Assembly (NCBI RefSeq): GCF_020042665.1
Contig: NZ_CP083376.1
Span: forward strand, 3,818,001-3,882,000
Direction of reading: 5' to 3'
DNA from: Pseudoxanthomonas sp. X-1
GTDB lineage: Bacteria; Pseudomonadota; Gammaproteobacteria; Xanthomonadales; Xanthomonadaceae
Length of the DNA: 64,000 nucleotides
Position 1 is the stretch's first letter, and each line of letters begins with the position of its first letter. A model generated the notes under the pieces. The model searched no databases. It was not told where the DNA came from and saw only the letters and a list, made by a program, of their open reading frames with translations. The position numbers were made by a program, and so were the translations under genes. This document shows, one piece after another, positions 29,762 to 39,463 of the stretch.

Positions 29762-29832
29762 ATCACGGGCAGGACGACCGTCGCCCGCGACCCGGTCGCC
29801 TGGCGCGCGGTGCGGCGGGTCGCGCGCCATGA
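29758..29832 (+). CDS. Tiny ORF (24 codons) bridging DUF3649 and PepSY genes
   Basis: MNHGQDDRRPRPGRLARGAA then GRAP, strongly basic. Its ATG overlaps the DUF3649 stop and its stop overlaps the PepSY gene start, both as ATGA, so the 67-bp gap is exactly filled by one coupled reading frame. It may be a translation-relay leader that carries ribosomes to the PepSY gene rather than a functional peptide. No homologue is recognised. Confidence 0.5.
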   Translation: MNHGQDDRRPRPGRLARGAAGRAP

Positions 29833-31448
29833 AGCAGGGCTTCCGCCAGTCGATGGCCTGGCTGCACACCTGGACCGGTCTGCTGGTGAGCTGGTTGCTG
29901 CTGCTGATCTTCATGGGCGGCACGGCCAGCTATTACCGCGAGGAGATCAGCCGCTGGATGCGTCCGGAGCTGTCGCGCACGCTGGTGCCGCCCGGACAGG
30001 CCGCGGCCAGCGCACTGGCCTACCTGCAGCGCGAGGCGCCGAACGCCGACTACTGGAACGTCACGCTGCCCGACGCGCGCAACCCGGCGCTGGACATGTA
30101 CTGGATGAACCCGGCCGGCGAAGGCGCGGGCAACGACCGCGCCGCGCGCCGCGCGCGCTTCGGCCAGGCCACCGTCGATGCGGCCACCGGCGAGGCCTCG
30201 ACGGTGCGCGACACGCGCGGCGGCGAGTTCTTCTACCGGCTGCACTTCGACCTGTACGCGATCCCGGTGCTGTGGGCGCGCTACATCGTCGGCTTCTGCG
30301 CGATGTTCATGCTGGTGGCAATCATCACCGGGGTGATCACGCACAAGAAGATCTTCAAGGACTTCTTCACCTTCCGCCCGCGCAAGGGCCAGCGTTCGTG
30401 GCTGGACTTCCACAACGTCAGCGCGGTGATGGCCCTGCCCTACCACCTGGTGATCACCTATACCGGCATCGTCACGCTGATGGCGATGTACCTGCCGATC
30501 GGCATCAAGGTGGCCTATCCGGAAGGGGAGCAGGCCTTCTACACCGAATCCTTCAGCGACCTGCCCGAAGCCGGCCCGGCCACCGGCAGGCCGGGCGTGC
30601 GCAAGCCGGTGGCCGAACTGCTGGCCGATGCGCGCCTGGCGCTGGGCGGCGCGCCGGTGGCCAGCTTCCGCATCGACCATCCCGGCGATGTGGCGCAGAC
30701 CTTCAGCGCCTACCAGCGCACCGACCAGCGGCTGTCCTACGAGGCGCCGTCCGTGCGCCTGGACGCGGCCAGCGGCCGGCTCATCGCGCGCAGCGCCAGC
30801 CCCGGCGGCGCCTCGGACACGCGCGGGGTGCTGTACGGCCTGCACATCGCGCGCTTCGCCGATGCCGGGCTGCGCCTGCTGCTGTTCTGCTCGGGCCTGC
30901 TGGGGTGCCTGATGGTGGCCAGCGGCGCGGTGCTGTGGGGCATCAAGGAGCGGACCAAGCACGCCAAGTCGGGCAAGGTCGGCTTCGGCCTGCGCCTGGT
31001 CGATGCGCTGAACATCGGCGCGGTCGGCGGGCTGCCGATCGCGTTCGCCAGCTACTTCTGGGCCAACCGGCTGCTGCCGCTGCAGCTGGAGGCGCGGCCG
31101 GACATGGAGGCGCGGGTGTTCTTCATCGCCTGGGCGCTTGCCCTGCTGGCGGGCTTCGTCTGGCCGCGCCGGCAGACCTGGGCCTGGCTGCTGTACGTGG
31201 GCGCGGGGCTGTTCGCCCTGATCCCGCTGCTCAACGCGGCAACCACCCACATCCATCTGGGCGTGACCCTGCGCGAGGGCGACTGGGCGCTGGCGGGCGT
31301 CGATCTGGTGACCTGCCTGCTCGGCCTGGCGCTGGCGGTGTGCGGCTGGCGGATGCAGCACTGGACGCCGCCGGTGTCGGCGGCGGAGAAGCGCCGCCGT
31401 CAGGCGCCGCCGCCGCAGGCCCCGGCCACCGAAGGCGGCGCAGCATGA
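29829..31448 (+). CDS. PepSY-associated transmembrane protein (iron-uptake type)
   Basis: 539 residues with about six or seven membrane helices. Helix 1 follows the basic N-terminus (SMAWLHTWTGLLVSWLLLLI), a periplasmic PepSY-like segment spans about 40-140, HWY-type cluster HFDLYAIPVLWARYIVGF precedes helix 2, and HNVSAVMALPYHLVITYTGI forms helix 3. Members may reduce ferric-siderophore or help release iron in the periplasm; experimental evidence is limited. Coupled on both sides by ATGA overlaps. Confidence 0.85.
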   Translation: MKQGFRQSMAWLHTWTGLLVSWLLLLIFMGGTASYYREEISRWMRPELSRTLVPPGQAAASALAYLQREAPNADYWNVTLPDARNPALDMYWMNPAGEGAGNDRAARRARFGQATVDAATGEASTVRDTRGGEFFYRLHFDLYAIPVLWARYIVGFCAMFMLVAIITGVITHKKIFKDFFTFRPRKGQRSWLDFHNVSAVMALPYHLVITYTGIVTLMAMYLPIGIKVAYPEGEQAFYTESFSDLPEAGPATGRPGVRKPVAELLADARLALGGAPVASFRIDHPGDVAQTFSAYQRTDQRLSYEAPSVRLDAASGRLIARSASPGGASDTRGVLYGLHIARFADAGLRLLLFCSGLLGCLMVASGAVLWGIKERTKHAKSGKVGFGLRLVDALNIGAVGGLPIAFASYFWANRLLPLQLEARPDMEARVFFIAWALALLAGFVWPRRQTWAWLLYVGAGLFALIPLLNAATTHIHLGVTLREGDWALAGVDLVTCLLGLALAVCGWRMQHWTPPVSAAEKRRRQAPPPQAPATEGGAA

Positions 31449-31771
31449 GCCTGCTGGCGATCGCGCTGGCCTTCAGCGGCTTGGTCGCGCTGTGCCTGGG
31501 CATGGAGAAGCATCAGCTGGAGCTGCACGGCGCCGCGCACGCGGCTGTGCGCCGGCGCTGGGCGTGGCTGGGGGGGGCGCTGGTGACCGCGTCCTTCGCC
31601 TGCGCAGTCAGCGCGCGCGGCTGGGGCATCGGACCGATCCTGTGGCTGGTGGCGATGACGCTCTCGGGCGTGCTCATCACCTTCGGCCTGCTGCCCTACC
31701 GCCCGCACTGGGTGAAGCCGGGCGCGGTGCTGCTGCCGCTGGTGGCGCTGGCGGGACTGCTGGCCGGCTGA
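31445..31771 (+). CDS. DUF3325 inner-membrane protein
   Basis: 108 residues, three to four hydrophobic helices, with family pattern LCLGMEKHQLELHG near residue 17 and a C-terminal PHWVKPGAVLLPLVAL. Last gene of the DUF3649-PepSY-DUF3325 operon, start overlapping the PepSY stop (ATGA). Function unknown; context suggests iron uptake. Convergent with the GGDEF gene. Confidence 0.82.
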   Translation: MSLLAIALAFSGLVALCLGMEKHQLELHGAAHAAVRRRWAWLGGALVTASFACAVSARGWGIGPILWLVAMTLSGVLITFGLLPYRPHWVKPGAVLLPLVALAGLLAG

Positions 31772-31862
31772 GCACGGCGCCGAGGCAAAGCCCCGGCGTT
31801 CGTCGGTGCGTGAACAGCGCCACCGATCTGCGTTCAGCGGGTCGTTGGCGGCGCGCCAGCGT

Positions 31863-33650
31863 CTACCAGGTATCCGCCGACATGCCGGCCGAGCGGCCAC
31901 GGTGCCGGCGGCGCTGGCGGTACAGGGCCTGGTCGGCCAGCTCCAGGGTCTGCTCGAGCGTGACCCCGACGGCCCGGATGGCCGCGCCCTTGGAGAAGCC
32001 GATCGGCGCCTGGTCGCCGTCGGCCCGCACCCGCGCCATCCAGGCCTCCAGGCTGGCCGGATCCTGGTCCGGCAGCAGCACCGCGAACTCGTCGCCGCCC
32101 AGCCGCACCACCACGCCCTCGCTGCCGGCATGACGGCGCAGGAACTCGGCGAACGCCACCAGCACGGCATCGCCGCGCCGGTGGCCGTGGGCATCGTTGA
32201 CCTGCTTGAAGTGGTCCAGGTCGACCGCCACGCAGCCGACCACGCGGTCCTGCCAGCGGGCTTCCAGCTCGTAGAGGTAGCGCCGGTTGAAGCAGTCGGT
32301 CAGCGGGTCGCGGAAGGAGTGGTCGCGCAGCACGCGTGCCTGGGCGATCTGGACGGTGACGTCCTGGGCGTAGCCCAGCACGTAGGGCTCGCCCTCTTCG
32401 GTGTCGACCACGTTGTGGTAGTCCCAGTAGCGCAGGCTGCCGTCGCGCGCGATCAGTTCCAGCGTGCCCGAGGCGCTGCCGTCGCGGAACACCCGTTCCA
32501 GGTATTCGTGGAACTGCGCCTGGCGCTGGGGCCGGATCCGCTCGGTCAGGCGATGGCCCAGGACATCGGTCAGTTCGATGCCCAGCGAGCGTGCGCTGGC
32601 CGGGTTGGCGCTGAGGATCGTGCCCTGGGCGTCGTGGGTGCAGATCAGCCCGAGGCTGGATTCGAACAGCTTGCGGAACCGGCGCTCGCTGGTCTCCAGC
32701 GCCTGCACGGCCCTGCGTCGCAGGGTCACGTCCTGGAAGGCGCCGACCAGCTTGCGCTGGCCATCGATCATTTCCAGCCGGCCGATCGAACGCACCCAGA
32801 TCCGGCGGCCGGCACGCGTGACCAGCGGCAGCTCCACGTCCCACACGCCATGGTCCTCGGTCGCGCGACGCACCGCCGCGCGCAGGGTCTGCCGCGCCTG
32901 TTCGGGATACAGCGCGAGCGACTCGTCGATGCTGGACGGCCCGAGGCCCGGCGGCACGTCGTGGATGCGGCAGGTCTGATCGGACCACTGCACGCGCCCG
33001 GTATCCAGGTTGACTTCGAAGCCGCCCACGCCGGCGGCGCGGCCGGTGCGCTCAAGGAACGCCTCGCTGTCGCGCAGGCGGCGTTCGAGCATGGTGCTGC
33101 GCTGCAGGGACGTGGACAGCTCCAGCGCGCTGCGGGTCACCGTCTCCTGGCTGCGCAGCAGCTGGGCGCGCAGCTCCAGGGCGGCCGCCGCGGCGCGCGC
33201 CAGCTGCTCCAGCGCGGTGCGCTGGGACGGCTCGAGTTGACGCGGCACGGTGTCGAACACGCATAGCGTGCCGACCCGGTGGCCGCTGGTCAGGGTCAGC
33301 GGCGCGCCGGCGTAGAAGCGCACGTACGGCGCGCCGACCACGGTCTCGAAGCGCGAGAAGCGCACGTCGCGCCGGGCATCGCGCACCTCCAGCAGCTTGT
33401 CGCTGCGGATCGCGTAGTCGCAGAAGGCGGTCGTGCGCGGGGTCGACTCCAGCCCCGGCAAGCCGTGGTTGGACTTGACCCATTGCCGGTCCTGCTCGAT
33501 CAGGGTGATCAGGGCCACCGGCGAGGCGGTCAGTTCGGCCGCGGCGCGGGTCAGCGCGTCGAACAGCGGCTCGGGCGAGCTGTCCAGCGCCCGCAGGTCC
33601 ATCAGGCGCCGCAGGCGTTCGCTCTCGTAGTCCTGTTCTTGCTCGGCCAT
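31863..33650 (-). CDS. GAF-PAS-PAS diguanylate cyclase
   Basis: 595 residues from the ATG at 33650. Domains: GAF (about 25-165; AFCDYAIRSDKLLEVRDARR), short coiled coil (165-195), PAS with PAC (195-315), PAS with PAC (320-440), GGDEF (445-590). The catalytic motif GGDEF is intact at 518-522 and DLDHFKQVND gives the metal ligand. The inhibitory I-site position has SEGV, not R-x-x-D, so classical product inhibition is unlikely. No membrane segment: a cytosolic sensor that would make cyclic di-GMP, the ligand that inhibits Clp in this family. Confidence 0.9.
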   Translation of the reverse strand: MAEQEQDYESERLRRLMDLRALDSSPEPLFDALTRAAAELTASPVALITLIEQDRQWVKSNHGLPGLESTPRTTAFCDYAIRSDKLLEVRDARRDVRFSRFETVVGAPYVRFYAGAPLTLTSGHRVGTLCVFDTVPRQLEPSQRTALEQLARAAAAALELRAQLLRSQETVTRSALELSTSLQRSTMLERRLRDSEAFLERTGRAAGVGGFEVNLDTGRVQWSDQTCRIHDVPPGLGPSSIDESLALYPEQARQTLRAAVRRATEDHGVWDVELPLVTRAGRRIWVRSIGRLEMIDGQRKLVGAFQDVTLRRRAVQALETSERRFRKLFESSLGLICTHDAQGTILSANPASARSLGIELTDVLGHRLTERIRPQRQAQFHEYLERVFRDGSASGTLELIARDGSLRYWDYHNVVDTEEGEPYVLGYAQDVTVQIAQARVLRDHSFRDPLTDCFNRRYLYELEARWQDRVVGCVAVDLDHFKQVNDAHGHRRGDAVLVAFAEFLRRHAGSEGVVVRLGGDEFAVLLPDQDPASLEAWMARVRADGDQAPIGFSKGAAIRAVGVTLEQTLELADQALYRQRRRHRGRSAGMSADTW

Positions 33651-33769
33651 GGCTCTTCGCTGGGCGCCAGGACAGGGGGGTCTGGCGCGCGGGATTCTCT
33701 CGCATCTTCCGCAGCCGCGGGTGTGAGGACGGGCGAACCGGCGCACAGTTTGCGTGCGCCGCCAGCGCG

Positions 33770-35599
<1,830 letters not shown>

Positions 35600-35830
35600 G
35601 GGTGGATCCTTTGCCTTTCTGCCGTGGGAGAGCCCGTCCAGTTTACAGGGCGGACCTGAGCGGCTTCTGGCGCCGAATGACGCACACGGACACAGCGACG
35701 GAAGCGCGCTTCTCCCTTTCGCGTAGCGAAGGAGCAGGCTGAGAGGGACGACCCCCTTCAGGCTCCCCGCGAAGAGAGCCCCCTCCCCAGGCCTGCCCCT
35801 CGGCCTCCTGCCAAAGGGAGGGGCACGCCC

Positions 35831-35872
35831 TGTCCGCCCGGACAACCCGAGTGTCCGCCCGGACACTGTCCG
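35831..35872 (+). promoter_or_regulatory. Tandem palindromic upstream activator sites
   Basis: The 14-bp palindrome TGTCCGCCCGGACA occurs twice, at 35831-35844 and 35852-35865, with centres exactly 21 bp apart (two helical turns). A third half-site TGTCCG follows at 35867-35872. The full sites lie about 70-105 bp upstream of the predicted sigma-54 start point, the normal zone for NtrC-type enhancer binding. The likely binder is the response regulator encoded at 55380. Confidence 0.75.
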
Positions 35873-35907
35873 CGGCGTGGACGCCTTGTATTTCAATCAC
35901 TTGCAGT

Positions 35908-35922
35908 TGGCACGCGCCCTGC
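35908..35922 (+). promoter_or_regulatory. Sigma-54 (RpoN) promoter of the ABC array
   Basis: TGGCACG-N4-CTGC: the -24 element is perfect, the -12 element differs from TTGC at one base, and GG-to-GC spacing is the required 12 bp. Predicted transcript start is near 35934, about 28 bp before the adaptor ATG. Confidence 0.82.
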
Positions 35923-35961
35923 GTGGAGGAGCACAGTTCCCAGCAGGCGTGCCCCGTGTCC

Positions 35962-37254
35962 ATGCAGCAGACCGACAACCCCTTCCGCATCCGCGATACC
36001 GCCGCCCAGGACGTGGTGGTGGACACCGGCAAGGGCCTGCGCTGGAAGCGCTGGGGCCTGATCGGCGGCGGCGTGGCGGTGCTGGCCGCCGCCCTGGTCT
36101 GGGTGGTGCTGGGCTGGGCCGCGGGCGGGCGCTCGTTCGACGCCAGCCGGGTGCGCATCGCCACGGTCACCCGCGGCGACCTGGTGCGCGACCTGGCCGC
36201 CGACGGCCGCGTCATCACCGCCAACAGCCCCACCCTGTACGCCATCGACGGCGGCACGGTCAGCCTGAAGGTGGTGGCCGGCGACGTGGTCAAGAAGGGC
36301 GACGCGCTGGCGGTGATCGACAGCCCGGCCCTGCGCAGCAAGCTGGCCCAGGAGGAGTCCACCCTGGCCGGCATGCAGGCCGAGGCCAGCCGCGCCACGC
36401 TGGACGTGGCCAAGGCGCGCTCGGAGGCGAGCAAGCTGGTGGACCAGGGCAAGATCGACCGCCAGGGCGCCGCGCGCGACGTCGAGCGCTACCAGCGCGC
36501 CTTCGATGCCGGCGCGCTGCCGCAGGTGGAGCTGGCCAAGGCCCAGGACACCCTGACCAAGACCGAGATCGAACTGCAGCACGCCCAGGAGGACGCCTCG
36601 CTCAAGCAGCAGGCCGCGCAACTGGATGCGCGCAACAAGCAGCTGCTGGCCCAGCGCCAGGAGGCGGTGGTGGAGGAACTGCAGCGCCAGGTCGACGCGC
36701 TCACCCTGCGCGCGCCCTTCGACGGCCAGGTCGGCCAGGTGCAGATCGCCCAGGGCACCAACGTGGCGATCAACGCACCGATCCTCTCGGTGGTGGACCT
36801 GTCCAAGTTCGAGGTCGAAATCAAGGTGCCCGAGAGCTTCGCCCGCGACCTGGCCATCGGCGTGCCGGCGCAGCTGACCTCCGGCAGCGGCGAACCCTTC
36901 CCCGGCAAGATCTCGGCCGTCTCGCCCGAGGTCGTCGCCGGCGAGGTCACCGCACGCGTGCGCTTCGACGGCCAGCAGCCGCCGGGCCTGCGCCAGAGCC
37001 AGCGCATGAGCGCGCGCATCCTGCTGGACACGCGCAAGAACGTGCTCAAGGTCGAACGCGGTCCGTTCGTCGAGCAGTCCGGCGGCCGCTACGCCTACGT
37101 CATGGACGGCTCCAGCGCCCAGCGCCAGCCGGTGCAGCTGGGCGTGTCGAGCCTGTCGGAAACCGAAATCCTCTCCGGCCTGAAGGAAGGCGACCGCGTC
37201 GTCGTCTCCGGCGCCGACCAGTTCGGCGATGCACCGCGGGTGACGGTGCATTAG
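35962..37254 (+). CDS. HlyD/MacA-like periplasmic adaptor (membrane fusion protein)
   Basis: 430 residues from the ATG at 35962; the frame is open upstream through the promoter. One N-terminal membrane helix (about 31-53) after a cytosolic tail, then lipoyl half (VVAGDVVKKGDALAVIDSPA), long coiled-coil hairpin (about 120-235, rich in Gln, Glu, Ala), second lipoyl half (LRAPFDGQVGQVQIAQGTNV), beta-barrel (KFEVEIKVPESFARDLAIG) and membrane-proximal domain. Links an inner-membrane ABC pump to an outer-membrane channel; no TolC-like gene is in the window. First gene of the array, right after the sigma-54 promoter. Confidence 0.9.
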   Translation: MQQTDNPFRIRDTAAQDVVVDTGKGLRWKRWGLIGGGVAVLAAALVWVVLGWAAGGRSFDASRVRIATVTRGDLVRDLAADGRVITANSPTLYAIDGGTVSLKVVAGDVVKKGDALAVIDSPALRSKLAQEESTLAGMQAEASRATLDVAKARSEASKLVDQGKIDRQGAARDVERYQRAFDAGALPQVELAKAQDTLTKTEIELQHAQEDASLKQQAAQLDARNKQLLAQRQEAVVEELQRQVDALTLRAPFDGQVGQVQIAQGTNVAINAPILSVVDLSKFEVEIKVPESFARDLAIGVPAQLTSGSGEPFPGKISAVSPEVVAGEVTARVRFDGQQPPGLRQSQRMSARILLDTRKNVLKVERGPFVEQSGGRYAYVMDGSSAQRQPVQLGVSSLSETEILSGLKEGDRVVVSGADQFGDAPRVTVH

Positions 37255-37378
37255 AGGAACGACGGGGAGGAACGAGGAACGCGCGCAGGCCGCTTCGCTT
37301 CGCTCGCCCGGTCCCTCCCCCTTGCTCCGCCCCCCGCTTCACCACGCGTTCCTCTCTCTCCTCTCCACTCGTTCCCAA
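37254..37378. repeat. Spacer with heptamer-type repeats (GAGGAAC / GTTCCTC)
   Basis: GAGGAAC occurs at 37254, 37267 and 37274, and its complement GTTCCTC at 37348 with a related CGTTCC at 37370, so the adaptor-ATPase spacer can fold back on itself. One of three array spacers with this architecture. Confidence 0.6.
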
Positions 37379-37392
37379 AGAAGGACTCCGCC

Positions 37393-38112
37393 ATGCTCGA
37401 AATGCACGCCGTCTCCAAGGTCTTCCGCACCGAGCAGGTGCAGACCCACGCCCTGCGCTCGCTGGACCTGCACGTGAAGGAAGGCGAATTCGTCGCCGTC
37501 ACCGGGCCGTCCGGCTCGGGTAAGACCACCTTCCTCAACATCGCCGGCCTGCTGGAGACCTTCACCTCCGGCACCTACCGCCTGGACGGCGAGGACGTGA
37601 GCCATCTCAACGACAACGCGCGCAGCAAGCTGCGCAACCAGAAGATCGGTTTCATCTTCCAGAGCTTCAACCTGATCCCCGACCTCAACCTGTTCGACAA
37701 CGTCGATGTGCCGCTGCGCTACCGCGGCATGGCCGCGGCCGAACGCAGGCAGCGCATCACCGAGTCGCTGGAGCGCGTAGGCCTGGGCTCGCGCATGAAG
37801 CACTACCCGGCCGAACTGTCCGGCGGTCAGCAGCAGCGCGCCGCCATCGCCCGCGCCCTGGCCGGCAGCCCGCGCCTGCTGCTGGCCGACGAACCGACCG
37901 GCAACCTGGACTCGCAGATGGCCCGCGGCGTGATGGAGCTGCTGGAGGAGATCAACGCCGCCGGCAGCACCATCGTCATGGTCACCCACGACCCGGAGCT
38001 GGCTGCGCGCGCCCAGCGCAACGTGCACATCGTCGATGGCCAGGCCACCGACCTGGTGCGCGAGGCGACGCTGGCATCCAATGCCGCGCCCAGCGCGTCG
38101 GCGCAGGCCTGA
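37393..38112 (+). CDS. ABC transporter ATPase, MacB/LolD type
   Basis: 239 residues. Walker A GPSGSGKT (38-45), Q-loop IFQSFNLIPDLNL, signature LSGGQQQR (142-149), Walker B with D-loop LLLADEPTGNLD and H-loop VTHDPELA. It is a free-standing ATPase, as in LolD or FtsE, not fused to a permease as in MacB. It is the only ATPase gene in an array with twelve permeases, so it presumably energises all of them. Confidence 0.93.
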   Translation: MLEMHAVSKVFRTEQVQTHALRSLDLHVKEGEFVAVTGPSGSGKTTFLNIAGLLETFTSGTYRLDGEDVSHLNDNARSKLRNQKIGFIFQSFNLIPDLNLFDNVDVPLRYRGMAAAERRQRITESLERVGLGSRMKHYPAELSGGQQQRAAIARALAGSPRLLLADEPTGNLDSQMARGVMELLEEINAAGSTIVMVTHDPELAARAQRNVHIVDGQATDLVREATLASNAAPSASAQA

Positions 38113-38130
38113 GCCCCAGGGCCCGCGGCG

Positions 38131-39453
38131 ATGTTCGGCTACTACCTGGCCCTGGCGCTGCGCAGCCTGCGCCGCAACCCGGTGCTGACCGGGTTGATGG
38201 TGCTGTCCATCGCCGTGGGGATCGGCGCGGCGATGACCACGCTGACGGTCATGCGCCTGCTCTCGGGCGATCCGCTGCCCGGGCGCAGCGGCCAGATCTT
38301 CTATCCCCAGGTGGATGCCTCGCCCAGCGAGAAGCCCAAGCGCAGTCCTTACGACATGCTGGACTACACCTCGGCGATGGACCTGTGGCGGGCCAAGCGC
38401 GCCGATCGCCAGGCGCTGGTGGTGGAAAGCCAAGTCAAGCTGCAGGCGCCGCAGGCCGGCCAGCCGCCGCTGATGACCCAGATGCTGGCCACGCACGCCG
38501 ACTTCTTCCCCATGTTCGCGGTCCCCTTCGCCCATGGCAGTGGCTGGAGCGCAGAGGATGACGCCAGGCGCGCCCGCGTGGCGGTGATCTCCCACGACCT
38601 CAACGTCAAGCTGTTCGGTGGCCGCGACAGCGTCGGCCAGATGCTGCGCGTGCGCGACGGCGAGGTGCGCATCGTCGGCGTGCTGGCGCCCTGGCGGCCC
38701 TCGCCCCTGTTCTACCGGGTGGCCGGCGGCAAGTTCTCCCAGGGCGATACGGCCGACTTCTACGGACGCACGCAGGATGTCTTCCTGCCGTTCGAGACCG
38801 GGCTCGAACTCAACGACGGCCACTTCAACCAGTTCACCTGCTGGGGCATGCCCGAGGTCCCCGGCCACCTGCAGAACACGCCCTGCGTCTGGCTGCAGCT
38901 GTGGGTCGAGCTGGACACGCCGGCCAAGGTGGCGTCCTACCGTCGCTTCGTGGCCGACTACGCCAGCCAGCAGCAGGCGCTGGGACGCGTGCGCCAGCCG
39001 CAGCTCGCGCGCGTGCTGTCGCTGATGGACTGGCTGGACGAGAACCGCGTGGTGCCGCGCGACGCGCGCCTGCAGACCTGGTTCGCCCTGGCCTTCCTGA
39101 CCATCTGCCTGTTCAACACGGTGGGACTGCTGCTGGCCAAGTTCCTGCGGCGTGGCGGCGAGATCGGCGTGCGGCGTGCGCTGGGCGCTTCCAAGGGCGC
39201 GATCTTCGCCCAGTGCCTGGCAGAAGCCGCGGTCATCGGGCTGGCCGGCGGGATCGGCGGACTGCTGCTGACGCTGATCGGCGTCGGCCTGATCCGAGGC
39301 CAGCCGGTGGCCTATGCCGACCTGGTCCATCTGGACGTGCCGATGTTCCTGCTGACCTTCGCCCTGGCCGTGTTCGCCAGCATCCTGGCCGGCCTGCTGC
39401 CCGCCCTGCGCGCCAGCCGAATCGCACCGGCCATGCAGTTGAAGGCGCTTTGA
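38131..39453 (+). CDS. FtsX/MacB-type permease, A-type subunit 1
   Basis: 440 residues. Helix 1 at about 18-42 (LTGLMVLSIAVGIGAAMTTL), a large periplasmic MacB_PCD-like domain (about 50-320), then three C-terminal helices with the FtsX-signature LLLAKFLRRGGEIGVRRALG. The periplasmic domain has the Cys pair CWGMPEVPGHLQNTPC found in A1 to A5. One of the more diverged A subunits. 18 bp after the ATPase. Substrate unknown. Confidence 0.88.
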   Translation: MFGYYLALALRSLRRNPVLTGLMVLSIAVGIGAAMTTLTVMRLLSGDPLPGRSGQIFYPQVDASPSEKPKRSPYDMLDYTSAMDLWRAKRADRQALVVESQVKLQAPQAGQPPLMTQMLATHADFFPMFAVPFAHGSGWSAEDDARRARVAVISHDLNVKLFGGRDSVGQMLRVRDGEVRIVGVLAPWRPSPLFYRVAGGKFSQGDTADFYGRTQDVFLPFETGLELNDGHFNQFTCWGMPEVPGHLQNTPCVWLQLWVELDTPAKVASYRRFVADYASQQQALGRVRQPQLARVLSLMDWLDENRVVPRDARLQTWFALAFLTICLFNTVGLLLAKFLRRGGEIGVRRALGASKGAIFAQCLAEAAVIGLAGGIGGLLLTLIGVGLIRGQPVAYADLVHLDVPMFLLTFALAVFASILAGLLPALRASRIAPAMQLKAL

Positions 39454-39463
39454 GGAGTCGCCC

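Larger units (their letters stand above)
35600..35961. other. Divergent control region between glmS and the ABC array
   Basis: 362 bp without a gene. The glmS-proximal 230 bp show no recognised element except GC-rich direct and inverted pieces; the array-proximal part carries two palindromic activator sites and a sigma-54 promoter, listed separately. Confidence 0.6.

Noticed and set aside
35600..35830. glmS ribozyme or small-RNA control upstream of glmS
   Set aside because: No ribozyme core is seen, and the region is not conserved in a way that can be judged without comparison.
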